Notes: generated from the letters alone by a model not told the origin. DNA of 64,000 nucleotides from Boswellia sacra (GCA_013180625.2 SNVD02003460.1:114777-178776); one strand, 5' to 3'; positions 35,076 through 46,975 are shown, counted from the first letter of the stretch. Made by a program: numbers and translations.

Positions 35076-35814
35076 TTGCTCGAATTAAGGAGGCTACGAG
35101 ACCAAACTTTATCCACAATTGCTATTTTTTCTCTTTTTTTTCTTTTTTTTTTTTTTTTTTTAACTTTCCCCTTCCTTTGTGTTGTTATCCTAAACAAAAC
35201 AAAAGAACTCAAATATTACAACATTTCATTTTGCCACCCACAATCATGCATCAAGGTATGTGTGTGTGTGTGAAGAAAGGCTCATGAATACTTGCTTAAT
35301 GAGTACATAAGCACACAATTTTTTTTTTTTTAAATGATAAGGTTGTGAGAGTTCATAGATTTGAATAATTCAAAGTGAAATGAATAAGACTTCCTTGTTA
35401 TAAAATTCAAAAATCAAGTCTAAATAATATCAAGTTAGCTAAAATGAGTTCATAAGATCAAAATAAAATGACAAATTGGTTAGAATGGGTTTCAAGAGTT
35501 CAAACTGGCCCTCCATACTCTGCCATTCCTGACCCAGAATGCGTCTCAAGAGGATTTGAACTCCTTACACCGCACTCTGAATCTAATTACTAACTCCTTT
35601 TTTTTTTTTGCAAGAAAAAATAAAATTTCAAGACACACTTATGTCTACTATCCTTCCCCCCCAACCAAAAATGAAACATTGTCCTCAATGTTTAAATGTA
35701 GAGAGATAAAGTATAGGAGACATTACCTGAAGCTTCTGTTATTCAAGAGAGATGACCTGAAAGACTCATAAAATAACATGCTAAAAATAAAATAAAATAA
35801 AAGACAAAAAAAAA

Positions 35815-36483
35815 TTACAAACGGAGATTCAGATCCAATTTGCACTTTTTGTTTTGCCCTCCTGCCCAATTAATTTGAGTACTAGCTGGGTCAGGTTCAT
35901 ACTCAACTTCTTGTAATTTGTCAAGTAACTCACCAGCAGAAGTGGCAGAAACAAGGATCTTTCTCGCCCAATGTGGGATAAAATTTTGTTCTACAGCTGC
36001 ATCAACAAAACTTATTAAAGGATCAAAGAAATTGTTAACATTCAACAAACCTATGGGTTTTTGATGGAGGTTCAGTTGGGCCCAAGAGGCAATTTGAAAA
36101 ATTTCTTCAAAAGTACCAAAGCCACCTGGTAAAGCAATAAAGGCATCTGAATTGATGAGCATATGTGCCATGCGTTCATGCATAGAGGAGACTTGCATCT
36201 CTGTCCCAACCGTTTTTCCAACGATGCTTTCTATAGCCAATGCTTTAGGAATAATTCCTAAAACTTGACTACCTCCTACATGTGCAGCTGTTGACACGCA
36301 ACCCATTAACCCGAGGCTACCTCCCCCATAAACCACATTAATCTTTCTTTCAGCTAGTAGCCTATCAAGATAATTTGCTACTTGTACAAACTCCTCACTT
36401 TTGCCTGGTCGAGATCCACAGAATACACATATCCTTTGGATTTGACGTTTTGAAGTTCCCTCAATGTCTATGCAACTCTCTAA
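35815..36483 (-). CDS. LOG-type cytokinin riboside 5'-monophosphate phosphoribohydrolase, retrotransposon-borne
   Basis: An uninterrupted frame of about 222 codons, close to the normal LOG length. It opens with QRICVFCGSRPGK, then VVYGGGSLGLMG (nucleotide-binding Gly-rich loop), SSMHERMAHM, and the signature ALPGGFGTFEEIF (PGGxGTxxE). It ends CKLDLNLRL. LOG enzymes release free-base cytokinins from their riboside 5'-monophosphates in one step in the cytosol. There is no intron, whereas plant LOG genes normally have several, so capture through spliced RNA is inferred. No in-frame ATG precedes the conserved N-terminus; a stop (TAG) lies just before about 36484. It therefore needs an alternative start or upstream fusion, or has lost its start. 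It has the same orientation as gag, between the Cys-rich ORF and the 3' LTR. Confidence 0.85.
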   Translation of the reverse strand, partial: LESCIDIEGTSKRQIQRICVFCGSRPGKSEEFVQVANYLDRLLAERKINVVYGGGSLGLMGCVSTAAHVGGSQVLGIIPKALAIESIVGKTVGTEMQVSSMHERMAHMLINSDAFIALPGGFGTFEEIFQIASWAQLNLHQKPIGLLNVNNFFDPLISFVDAAVEQNFIPHWARKILVSATSAGELLDKLQEVEYEPDPASTQINWAGGQNKKCKLDLNLRL

Positions 36484-36772
36484 CTATGTGTGAAGAGGAG
36501 AACAAGTGATGCGGCATTTATGGAGTGCAAAAAGATATGCTAATGATGACATCTAAATGGGTAGCTCGGTTGCTTGTTGAAAAATTTGACACGAATGCAT
36601 AAAAGTTCAAAAAGATGATGAAATAAGACACTATAAGTCAAACAAATTCAAAAATGACAACTAATAGGCATTAAAGTTCAAAAATGACCGCACGCATGCA
36701 TATGTACAGGTAGTTGTGACTGTGGCTCACATCTTCCTCTGGTTTTACGTCCAGAAACGGCTTAAACACCTT

Positions 36773-37321
36773 CTATGAGTTGGGGATATGCTTCCCATCC
36801 AGTTTTCTTATAAACTGGCAAACAGGGTCGTTTTGAGTCAGATTCCCAAGACTATAGCGTTCCAGCTCATCTCGGAATTGTGTCCACAATTTAAAAATTT
36901 CACGTTGCACAAGTCCACAAGAATGCGTCTCAAGAGTCATTCGGATATCATCCAAAGACTCCTTACTCAGTCCATTCTTGATGAACTGTATTTTATCCTC
37001 TCGATTATTAGACAAATATCCTAAGGAGCGGCAACGCTGGTTACAAGTCCATCTTGCACATTTGGGACAAACTTGTAACCTTTTCGCTCTTCGCTTTTTG
37101 GCGTAAGAGCTTTTTTCCATACCTGGCAAGTGAGAAAAAAGATTATCTGAAAATTCATGAGAAAATCGAACCTTGGCTTCAATTAATCATCTTAAATCAG
37201 CAGGAATACCCTTGTGCATCAACATCCTTAGTCTTTCTACGCGAGCTTTGTAAATTTTAAGCAAATCATTTTGAGGAAGAGAGGGAAAATGTTTGTGCAA
37301 TTTTGAGAGAATGGTATCCAT
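36773..37321 (-). pseudogene. Conserved Cys-rich ORF of LOG-carrying retrotransposons (183 codons)
   Basis: Starts MDTILSKLHKHFPSLPQNDL at 37321. After a UGA at codon 45 the same frame continues with LIEAKVRFSHEF, a basic SSYAKKRRAKRLQ, and a CPKCARWTCNQRC cluster (CX2CX4CX3C, probably metal-binding). The C-terminal region ends VCQFIRKLDGKHIPNS. The same protein, in the same place relative to LOG, is encoded at 58772-59326 in another element. Its conservation across two diverged elements argues that it was translated. I do not recognise the family. A nuclear or RNA-binding accessory role is conceivable from the basic stretch and Cys cluster, but that is a guess. Confidence 0.75.
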
Positions 37322-37375
37322 GTGAACAAAATGAGAGAGAAGAAAAGAAAATGGATGCAAGGTGAGCAACAGTTT

Positions 37376-39355
37376 TTAGGGAACTAAAAAACCGACTTTA
37401 AAAGTCACGGAGTACCGTATCCGCCACTTGACCGGAAAACAAAATGCAAACACACAAATAAAATAAAAGCACATAAAATAAATTAAGAACAAACTAGAAA
37501 TGATAGCAAAAATCAAGAATAAAAAAGAAAATATATCACAGATGGATGAAATTTGAACAATCGTAAAAAAAAGCCAAAAGAGGAATCTCTTCAAAAGTAA
37601 TTTACCACGGTCAAAAATATACCATTGAGATGGTACCTTTCTTTTTCCTTTATTTGTGAGAATGGAAGAGATTACCACTAGTTGTATTTGTTTGTCCTTG
37701 AGGCATGCATTCTTGAGTGTGAATGTTTCTTCCTGCCTTTGTTCAAAACATGGCTCCCAACTCTTAATCTCCTTCACCTGTATAAAATCAAGTAATGAGA
37801 ATTCTTTAGAAGCAATGGGCACTAGTTGCATGTTTGCTTCAAATGAACTAGTTAACCCAATTTCTGAAGGACTTGAAAAATTCTCATTTTGGATATAGTC
37901 TTCCACGTTAGTTTTAATCTTATTAGCTTCCTCACATTCATCATGTTTGAAAAATTCATTATTGTCAAAATTTTGGTTGAGTTCCTTTACATGATGGCAT
38001 GAGGGCATAAGTGAGGATTCGATCTCTTCCTTGTTAGGTGTAGGTTTATTAACCTCTTCTTTACCCTTTGAGATTGATTCATCATCTTTCTCATAAGGGT
38101 TAGGAATATGTTCTTTATCAACCTTACCATCGTGAAGAGTACTTACCGAATCTCCGTCTAGATGTTGGCCACTTGGATTACTCATATGTGGATTGATGGA
38201 GTTTGGCTCTAGTTGAGATGGAAACTCACCTTTCTCATGAGTACTAAGTGCAAATGCAAGGTTTTCAAGAACATCATTCAAGTTCGCCATAGTCTGAGCA
38301 GTTTGACTATTAAAAGCCTCTTGCTTTGCAATGAATGAATTCAATGTTTCTTCAAGATCCTCATAAGATGCATGATCATGAGATTTTTGAAAATTTTGAT
38401 ATGATTGAAAGGAAGGTTGGTAAGATTGTGCATTATTATCATTCCTCCAATCATAATTCAAGTGATTTTTCCATCCAAAATTTTGTGAGTACGGATTAGG
38501 ATTTGACCTTTGGAAAGTGTTTAAAACATTGGTTTGGTCATGGAGACTTTTCCTAAAGGTAGGCACAATTGGGCAATCATCCGTAGGATGATCACTAGAA
38601 TTACAAGTTTGACAGACAATTTTTTGCATAGACCACATTTCTAAGTCCTCGACTTTCCTAGCTAGGGATGTAAATTTAACATGTAAATCATGATTCTCCC
38701 TAAAGTTATATATGCCTCTACTAGATGTTCTTGGTACCTCATAGGTGCCAACATTGTTCCAATTTTGGACATTTTTCGCTAGTAAGTCCAGGAAATCCAT
38801 GGCTTCATCAGGGTCTTTATTTTCAAATTGTCCATTACACATTAATTCTACCATTTGCCTAGCTTGATGTGTAAGACCTTCATAGAAAATTAGAACTAGT
38901 TCCCATGTTTCCAAACCATGATGAGGACAAGTATTAAGCAATGCTTTATACCTATCCCAACATTGGTAAAAGGTCTCTCCTTGTTTTTGAGTGAAATTGA
39001 TGATTTGCACTTTGGGAGAATTTGTTCTATAGGGAGGAAAGAATTTTTTAAGAAATTGTTGTTGCATTTCATCTCATGAGCTAATAGATCCTGACCTAAG
39101 ATTTTGTAGCCATGTTTTAGCTTTATCTTTTAAAGAAAAAGGAAAAAGCTTTAATCTAAAGATGTTTATGCTACAATTTAGGTCACAATAGATAGTGCAA
39201 AAATCTTTAAATTCTCTCAAATGCAAAAATGGGTTTTCAACATCTAGGCCATGAAAGTGGGGTAAGAATTGAATGAAATCCGATTCATGGTTGAAATATT
39301 TTGCATCATGAGGGAAGACTATGCATGATTGTGCATGAGTTCTTATGTAATCCAT
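37376..39355 (-). pseudogene. Gag of the Athila/Tat-like retrotransposon
   Basis: The first frame (39355-39074) carries the retrotransposon-gag core (FIQFLPHFHGLDVENP, FPFSLKDKAKTWLQNL). A single UGA at the expected Trp of a SWDEM-type motif splits it from the next frame (39067-37376), which starts MQQQFLKKFFPPYRTN and continues TFYQCWDRYKALLNTCPHHG. A zinc knuckle CQTCNSSDHPTDDC (CX2CX4HX4C) follows near 38600. The C-terminal part is low-complexity and acidic, and from about 37580 it runs into a hydrophobic, apparently non-gag tail. No DxGA protease follows. Gag would form the virus-like particle. Apart from the one nonsense codon it is well preserved. Confidence 0.88.
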
Positions 39356-39566
39356 TAATGTCCTTTGTTGGGTATGAGCATGTTTTCCAAAGAAGATCAG
39401 TGGCTACAAACAATTCTACCAACTAATGTAAAGAGAAAGAAAAGATGAGCACATGAAAGAAAAATAAAAATAGAAATGAGGAGAGAAAAGAGAAACACAT
39501 ACAAGAAAAATAAAAATAGAAATGAGAAAAGAGAATACTTACAATTTTGCACACCAATTTTTAACT

Positions 39567-39584
39567 TCCCCGACAACGGCGCCA
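39567..39584 (-). promoter_or_regulatory. Primer-binding site, tRNA-Asp
   Basis: The minus strand reads TGGCGCCGTTGTCGGGGA, complementary to the 3' end of tRNA-Asp with one mismatch. It lies 6 bp inside the 5' LTR. The same primer is used by elements X and Y and by Athila/Tat elements in general. Confidence 0.85.
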
Positions 39585-39590
39585 AAAACT

Positions 39591-41115
39591 TGACACATCC
39601 GAAAAAGGATTGTCTCCCAAGTATAGGAGTGTCAAAGTAATAAACCCGGTGAGACCGAGGTCGATCCACGAGGAAGGGGATTTTAGCGTTACAAGTTATA
39701 AGATAAGCAAATATGATATGAATAATTCAAGAAAATTACAAGATAATATCAATAAATATGTAAGATGGTAGGCGGTATTACCGACCATTCAAATATAAAA
39801 CAAAAAGCAAGAGGAGGTAAAACTATCCATGGAAATAGGTGGTATAACCAACCATAGTAAATTAAAGAACAATTTCATAAGGTGGTAGAAATTACCATAG
39901 TAAATAAAATAAAAAGTTCATAAACAATAGAATAATTAAAATACAAGAGGAATTAACACAATAACAGTGAAGGCTAAGGTTAGGGGATCCGCCCTTGATA
40001 TTTCGAATAAGGATAATTAGCCCATTTTAGTTATATGAATTATATTTGTTTCATTACCAACATCTATACCACTTATTGTAAATGAGTTTAAGCATCCAAT
40101 GTGCCAATCATCATATGTCTACAACAAATCAAGGTCCTAACTAGATTCGTGCCGGTAAGGAAGAACTATACATCATCTAGAAAGGATCCAAGCATTTGAT
40201 GTGCCAAGGATTGTCGACAATGGATCAAGACCTCCACTTTACGAGTGGTGTCAAGATTGATTAAGAAATTAAATATAAATCATATTGAATACACATCATA
40301 AGATTAAGATTATTAAGCACATATTAAGGGTTAGAGAATCCTTATTCTCATATCAAGGGTTTCACCCTTTCACCTTAGCAAAGAGAAATTAGAAGAACAT
40401 TATAATAGAAAGAAAATAAAATGTAAGAAAAAGAAAATTCATTAACAACATAAACACACCAAACACAATACAAGATCCTAGCCAAAGCCAAAATGTTCCA
40501 GCCAAGGCCAAGATGCCCTAATGGGTCACAAGGCACCACTATTTATAGATACATCCAGGGGCAAACTTGTCAAATTACAAGGGCATAATTGTCAAATATT
40601 AGTTGTAAATATCTTTGACAATTGGGATCATTAGGCACCGACTTTGACTATCAATTTTGACATCGAAATGTTGTGAATTTTAATCACATGTCTCATGAAA
40701 GTTGTAGATATTTCTCTCAGCTTTCTAGAACATATTGATTTGCACAATTTGGATATGTATTTTGAGAGATACGGTCCAAATACTGAGGCCTGGTCAGACT
40801 GGGCCGAGACTGTAGATGGGTTCACTTCAAGCCCAATTTTGGTCCACTAAGAGCCCAAATTTGATTATGCTTGTGAAATACAATCTTGTAGACAATTGAA
40901 TCATCTTTCCAAAACATTAAGATTTGCACCATTCTGATCTATAAATAGGAAGTTATACCCATTTTACCGAACCTACAACAAAACCAAAATTAAGAGAAAT
41001 TAATTCCAAAGATGCAAATGCTACAAATATGCTTAAGTTGAGGAATTTAATGACACTATTAATGCAATATGATGAATTAAACTCTTATTAAACATGCATA
41101 TTTAAGTGTTCATCA
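39591..41115 (-). repeat. 5' LTR of the LOG-carrying retrotransposon
   Basis: 1,525 bp; the promoter for the minus-strand transcript should lie here. Followed by the TSD ATATC. Confidence 0.93.
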
Positions 41116-41120
41116 ATATC

Positions 41121-41572
41121 ATTGATTTCGGAATAAATGGAGTATAAAATTTCTTCGTTTTGAAAGAAAATATATGTAAATATTACGAAATTAAGTCAAG
41201 CCAAGATGCCACAAGTTCCCAGTACAAAATACATTTCCGTTAAACATGAAACATGCAATTCTTATTCTGCGAATAGCTATAAATTTTGTCGTATTTGACA
41301 TCGTTGCATGTGATGCACACTGATCCATAAACATAATTTACATGTGATGGTTGAAACTTTTAAGTCACTTTCAATATTATCAATTTCTAAAACTTAACAA
41401 TATGGCCATGCATTAAAGATCAAATGTACCTAGCTGTTAATGGATCCACTGTTCCTCCGTCATTGAATGCGTCACGAGTCAGCTTAAATATCAATTTTAT
41501 TTATATTTTATACAACATTAAGTTACGTAGTATTTGAAATATATAGTTAGTTACATATCCATTAAAGATTAA
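41121..41572. other. Old flanking DNA of the insertion
   Basis: No gene. 41300-41370 resembles 54490-54550, as described under findings. Confidence 0.5.
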
Positions 41573-42986
41573 TGATAGGTGTTTATTTATGTATTACTTT
41601 CATATCAATTCGTCTATGTTTCTTTGCTATATTCCTTAGTATTTTTATGTTTTTGTGTGGTTTTGGATGTTTGTAGGAGTTTTGGAGCAACTTGCACAAA
41701 AATGGAGTAAAACCCTTCATTTTCACCTCTGCTAGTCAACCATCTTCTCGGATTTAATTATATTGATATATAATGAACCCGATGACATGTTGTATACCGT
41801 TGGAAAGCTCTCGAAGTTTATTTTCTAGAGAAATTTACGGTTCATGAATTCATTCAATGTACCAACAGTTATAATCAAAACAGTGTGAGAAGTGTAGAAA
41901 TATAATTTCACAAATCTCTATAGCATGTATAATACGGGGCACTGTAGCAGGTTACTGTAGCAGAGTATATAAACACATTTTAGGGTTTTGTTTTGATAAC
42001 TTGAAGAGGGGAGAATGTGTGGGAGGCTTCAGCTCTGGATTTCTCTCATCTCCTGGAGTTCTTGAAGGAGAAAGAAGGCTTGGAAAGAGGAAGAACTACA
42101 ATCTTAAGAGATTTTCATCAAATTTGCTAAGTTTTCCCTTTCCCCTTCATTTTCTGGAATGTCTCCATATTGTAGTGTATTTGTATTGTGTCTGAATATG
42201 TGTAACTAAATCTGAATTGGTTGAGGGTGATTTCAAAGCCCTTGATATGGTTCTTATGAGTTTATTGTGCAAGATATTGTTATCCAATTCTCTAATTGAA
42301 GTTGCTTGTATTCTCCCATATTTAATGCTTATGATTGCTTGCTGATTGTATTTGGGTGGCCAACTAAATATAATTTGGATGTCGTCTATTGCTAGACTAG
42401 AAATCTTGATCCGTAATTGTCTTGAATTTCTAATCATTAGTAGCAAAATTGTGATCAGAGATTGCAAATGGAGAATATAACCTACGTTAAATAATCCGAG
42501 CTTGTGTGTTTATTGCTTAGATCAACCTATCTGTCTTATCGTAATGCATCCATTGAATTAAATTTAGAGAGCTTGTTCTAGGTTGTTTAATGGATAGAGA
42601 TTAAATAAAGAGCCTGTTTTGTTTAACAACAAAGTATGGAAAGATTGGGATAACAGAGCTTGTTGTTATCTACGGTTGATAATTTCAATGGTGTAATTGG
42701 ATGACAATTCTATGATTTATTCACAAATCCATATCTTGTGGTAGAGAATGATCCCTTAGCCAAATTTCTGTCATTGATTAATTCTCACTTCAATTAAGTT
42801 TGCATTGTGTTATTCTTTATTTGCATTAATATTTCATCTAGTTAATCAATCAACAAAACTCCCCATTTATTCTGTTTTCGCTTTCGAATAACAAATTTAA
42901 TTAGAATCAATCCTCGTGGGAACGATATCTTACTCATCACTTTATTACTTGTGCGACTAGTATACTTGCTAGTTTCGAACGCATCA
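41573..42986 (+). mobile_element. Solo LTR of the X/Y Athila-like family, TSD ATTAA
   Basis: 1,414 bp beginning TGATAGGTG and ending CGAACGCATCA, flanked by perfect ATTAA copies (41568-41572, 42987-42991). It is closely related to the LTRs at 54955 and 60050. The frames 42001-42195 and 42147-42467 inside it are not genes. Confidence 0.93.
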
Positions 42987-42991
42987 ATTAA

Positions 42992-43611
42992 TCTGTTTGT
43001 TCAATGTAAAGTTGATTGTAAAATAGAAAATATTGTACGTTAAAATAAATTATCAATAAGAAAACCTCTATTCGATAAAAAGATTAGAATTTTCTTTTGA
43101 TCTGACCATCATGTTAAAAAGATATAAATATATAATCGGTGGTTAATATATAATAAATAAGATAATAGAGTAAATATAATAGATCTCAATCATTCAAAGT
43201 TAATAAAATTTATATAATACAAGATCTACAAAAATTAAGGTGAAGCTAAATCCTAATTCTCGATAAAATTGACGATAATAAAAGAAAATGGGCGACTGTA
43301 TTTTAGATATTTGACATATCATGCTGACACGTGGGGAATTGTTAACTCGATCACCATGAACCAACGCTGGTTTTAGATAGAATAGCAATAAATTACAATA
43401 AATGTAAATTATATTTTCAACGGACCCCATCACACCATCGGCATCCGACACATCAAATTATATTTTCATTTCCACAGTACAAGTATATCATCAAGCGACT
43501 TAGATGCTTCACTTCACTTCGACAAAACACCACAAATTCAAATCGTAAATATTAATTACCTAGCAGGTTTATCATAAGAAGAAATTCCATCTCCGTTGCA
43601 CTATTCATAGG
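42992..43611. other. AT-rich spacer
   Basis: No gene recognised between the solo LTR and the pararetrovirus remnant. Confidence 0.5.
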
Positions 43612-44349
43612 TCTATGATGGTGGCTTAAGATTTTTATAACCATATTGTTCACAGAAAGATCCCACAGTTTTGCTAAAACTTTCGATTTTTCTTTTTTCT
43701 TTTTGTTTTTCACATATTGCTAAGCCTTCTTTTTTAATAAAAGCAAACAATTGACCATATGTTATATTATCCTAGGGAATTGAATCTACTCCTATTATCT
43801 CTATTAATTTATTGATTATTTTTTCAGAAAAGAATTTCGGTAATCTTGCAATAAATCTCTCTTTCCAGAAAGAAGCATTGCAGAGTTATCTCTTAAATAT
43901 ATTTGTTAAAAATGCATCCTTTTACCATCTGAAATCTCCTAAGGTTGGACATCTAAGATTTGTTAGAATTATTTTTGAACTAGCTAATTCCTCTTTAGGA
44001 TTTTCTATGAAATGCATTGAATTTGTATATATTAATATTTCTACAGCATTTTGAGTTTCTTGAATAGTTACAAACCCATCTTTGTCCTCTACTTGAGTTT
44101 TTTCTACATGATTAATTCTAAAATGATATCTATAATTATAATTTCTCTAAATTCTTCCTCTTCCGCAAAGCATCCAGTAATATATTTCTAGATCATAAAT
44201 ATGGTCTTGAAGCCGATCATTTGTATCATTAAATCTAATCTATCTCTACGTGATATTCTATACCAACTATTTTTAAGAAGATTTTTTATGTTTCTATATT
44301 CAATTCTATGTCTTCTAAGATGTTCTCTTAATTCTCTCTTTTCTGTCAT
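43612..44349 (-). pseudogene. Caulimovirid coat-protein-like region, redundant copy
   Basis: A frame opens at ATG 44349 just downstream of the primer site and is soon broken by stops. The copy at 52605-53310 is the same region. Homology continues to the left edge at about 43612, where the integrant ends. Recognised from its position and its basic, Lys/Arg-rich content. No intact product is possible. Confidence 0.5.
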
Positions 44350-44374
44350 TTATCTAGAGTTTTATTATCCTTAT

Positions 44375-44387
44375 GGCTCTAATACCA
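44375..44387 (-). promoter_or_regulatory. Primer-binding site, initiator tRNA-Met
   Basis: The minus strand reads TGGTATTAGAGCC, a one-mismatch version of the TGGTATCAGAGCC complementary to initiator tRNA-Met that primes caulimovirid reverse transcription. The other repeat copy has lost this segment (about 53320). Confidence 0.75.
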
Positions 44388-45060
44388 AATTCGGGAAACA
44401 TGATCGATAAATGTAGGAAGTAAAGTAAAACAATATATATATGGAGTACCAAATTGGGGAAACAGGATCGATAAAAGTTAGAAATAAAGTAAAACAATAT
44501 ATACATGGAGTATTGAAAGCAATAATTTAATAAAACATAAAAGTAAAATGAGTCATTTAAATAACAAATTTAAAATATTGAAAGTAAGAGATGAATAAAA
44601 CTTACTTTTTATTTGAAAACTTTTAGTTGAAAATTACAAGAGAACTTCGTAAGGCAAGGTCTCACACTTTTAGCCGATGCCTTTGATTTGATTACAAAAG
44701 ACTTTATATAGACTTGATAAACGGACTTCAAAACATTTTAAGTCTATGATAAATATTACTAACTTTAAACTTTTTTTTACTAAGATTAATATATGTAAAA
44801 TACAATGATGATTACTTTTGGCAATAATATTTGCTTTTTACTATTCTTGATAGGCTTGAGTAAACGTGGAAGCTTGCTTGCTATATTTTTCCACTGACCT
44901 TCTAGAAAGTGAATTGGATATGGGCTGGACTTTCTTGACTTTATAGATCATAAGGATCTTGAGAAAGTGGCCCACCAAACGGATCTTCATCTAGATTTTC
45001 TAGAGTACTCTCTAATGAGCTGTCTGAAATCTGTTGAATAAGTGTCATCAATTGCTTGAG

Positions 45061-46036
45061 CTATTTACTTTTTGACTTCCTCTTGGAACTTTTTGATGAT
45101 GTTGACTTGTCTTGGGCTTGGACTTCTGTCTTTAGTGGAGTATTGGGCTTGATTGATCTTTCTTTGGGTTTGGCTTGAGTTTGCATGGGCTTTTTACCGG
45201 ATTTGATCCATTGTTGAATATTTTGAATTGAGCATCTTGAAATATCATACTTGTCCCACCACTTAATTCGAAATTCTCTAACTAGTGACAAATAGCAATT
45301 TGAATAATAAGGCTCAATAGTATATGACCAGGATAAAATCCATAGAATTTAAAAATCTATATGGAAACTAATTTGTTGGACAAAAGGTTGGTATGGGGTA
45401 TCAACATGTTTTTTGTAATAAGGAAAGGATAGTTGATTAAGCTGTTCTAGATAAATTATTGGGTTAAGTCCTAAATAATACTACCATTCTAAGAACCAGG
45501 ATGGATAAAACTTTTGACACCTAGTATGAAAATGATAAACCACGAATGATCAAATGTTCTAAGGTGAAACATATTGAACAAAGCTTTCTGAGAATCTACA
45601 TAATTTTAACCATTTGGTTCATAAGGAATTGAAAAGAAACATTGGTTCAGATAGATTAGGTACCAAATTCTTTAGGGGTTTTTACTTTCTTTATTTTACA
45701 AGTTGAGTAAGAAATTTGGTCAAGATTTTTGGAATCTTTATGATGAACTATTTCTATGCTATCAGTATCTATTAGAATCAGCTCATAAAATTGACGATTT
45801 TTTAGTGGGTTATCTGTAATATATTGACAATTTGAAAGAAATAATCTTTGGGTAAGGGATTTTAATTCGACTAAGGAAACTAGCTTAGTATATTGAGTAA
45901 CTTGGAGATGTTGACGCTGACTCTTGGTTATATAATTAGACTTTTGGGTAGACAAACCTATCTGGGTAGACGACCCAGTTGCTAATTGAGTAGTTGGTTG
46001 GGTAGATGACCCTGTTACAGCTTGACAAAATGACAA
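45061..46036 (-). pseudogene. Pararetroviral ORF region of uncertain function
   Basis: Two minus frames, 46036-45656 (126 aa, with a Thr/Ser/Gln-rich start and a YELILIDTDS segment) and 45291-45061 (starting with REFRIKWWDKYD and ending in a Lys/Ser-rich tail). Similar segments accompany pararetrovirus-derived polyproteins in plant genomes. Stops separate them. A movement-protein or capsid-associated role cannot be decided from what is here. Confidence 0.5.
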
Positions 46037-46189
46037 AGGAGGATATTCAGCTAAAACTTAATAAGTATTTGCGATGGAAACTTTTCCCACACCTGCAACT
46101 TGAATAGATTGATTAGTTTTTGCCATGACGTAATCACTAGCCTTCATAATCTTTTTATTTGACATTTTGACTATCCTCAACAAATGTTT

Positions 46190-46654
46190 CACTCTCTGAT
46201 CTTGTCCTGCAAAAATTCTCTTGTTAAGAAATCTAGGATAGAATTATTTTCTCCTTTAATAAATTCAATTTCAAAATCAAATACGGATAAAATTGCTTGT
46301 CATCTTGTAAAAATTTGTTTAGAAACTAAATTTTTAACATCGTTTTATAAAACTTCTTTTGCAAATTTGCAATCAATACGGAGTAAAAATGTTTTTTTTA
46401 ATAAATCATCTTGAAATTTTGTAATACATAAAACAATTGATAAAATTTCCTTTTAATAGCTGAATAATTCTTTTGTGGTCTGAGCCATAATCCTGAAGAT
46501 ACCTAACTAAGTCTTCTTTATTTGACTCTGGTAATTTTTTTCTTAAGAATACCTCCATATCCTATTTCAAAGGCATCTGTTTCTACAATCATAAAGGCAT
46601 CAAAATGTGGAATTCCTAGGCAAGGAAGTGTTTTGACTTTTTGTTTTAAGATCT
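46190..46654 (-). pseudogene. Caulimovirid RNase H remnant
   Basis: The minus frame just outside the CACTA left end continues the polymerase reading interrupted at 50357. It includes an ETDA-type catalytic motif and several later blocks of the RNase H fold. Multiple stops follow from about 46515 downwards. Confidence 0.7.
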
Positions 46655-46677
46655 TGACACTAGTAGAAAAATAGCCT

Positions 46678-46975
46678 ACGGCAACGTGCAGGCGCATGTT
46701 GCTGTTCTGCCTGTTGTGAAAAGTCCAGGACATTTCGCAACGTGCAATGCACGTTGTCGTAGGCCGTTTTGCATGTTGCTATTTGAGATTTCGCAACGTG
46801 CATCGCACGTTGTTAAATACCCAAAAATTATAAACTTTTAGCAACGTGCAATGCACGTTGCTGTATCTCAAATAGCAACGTGCATTGCACGTTGCTATAT
46901 CTGAATTCGCAACGTACAATGCACGTTGCTGTATACCGTTAATGGCAACGTGCATTGCACGTTGCCGTAGGTATA
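46678..46975. repeat. CACTA subterminal palindromes
   Basis: About nine copies or half-copies of GCAACGTGCATTGCACGTTGC, 20-21 bp and self-complementary. The same motif occurs at 50168-50325 and 12807-13000. Confidence 0.9.

Larger units (their letters stand above)
32931..41115 (-). mobile_element. Complete non-autonomous Ty3/Gypsy (Athila/Tat-like) retrotransposon carrying a LOG gene
   Basis: Direct LTRs (32931-34457 and 39591-41115) begin TGACACATCC and end GTTCATCA on the plus strand. They are flanked by perfect ATATC duplications (32926-32930, 41116-41120). A tRNA-Asp primer site lies beside the right LTR and a polypurine tract beside the left one, so transcription runs on the minus strand. 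The 5.1-kb interior encodes, in transcription order, gag, a Cys-rich ORF and LOG. Protease, reverse transcriptase, RNase H and integrase are absent, so movement needs a helper element. The LTRs differ by about 3% by eye, implying a fairly recent insertion. Confidence 0.93.
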
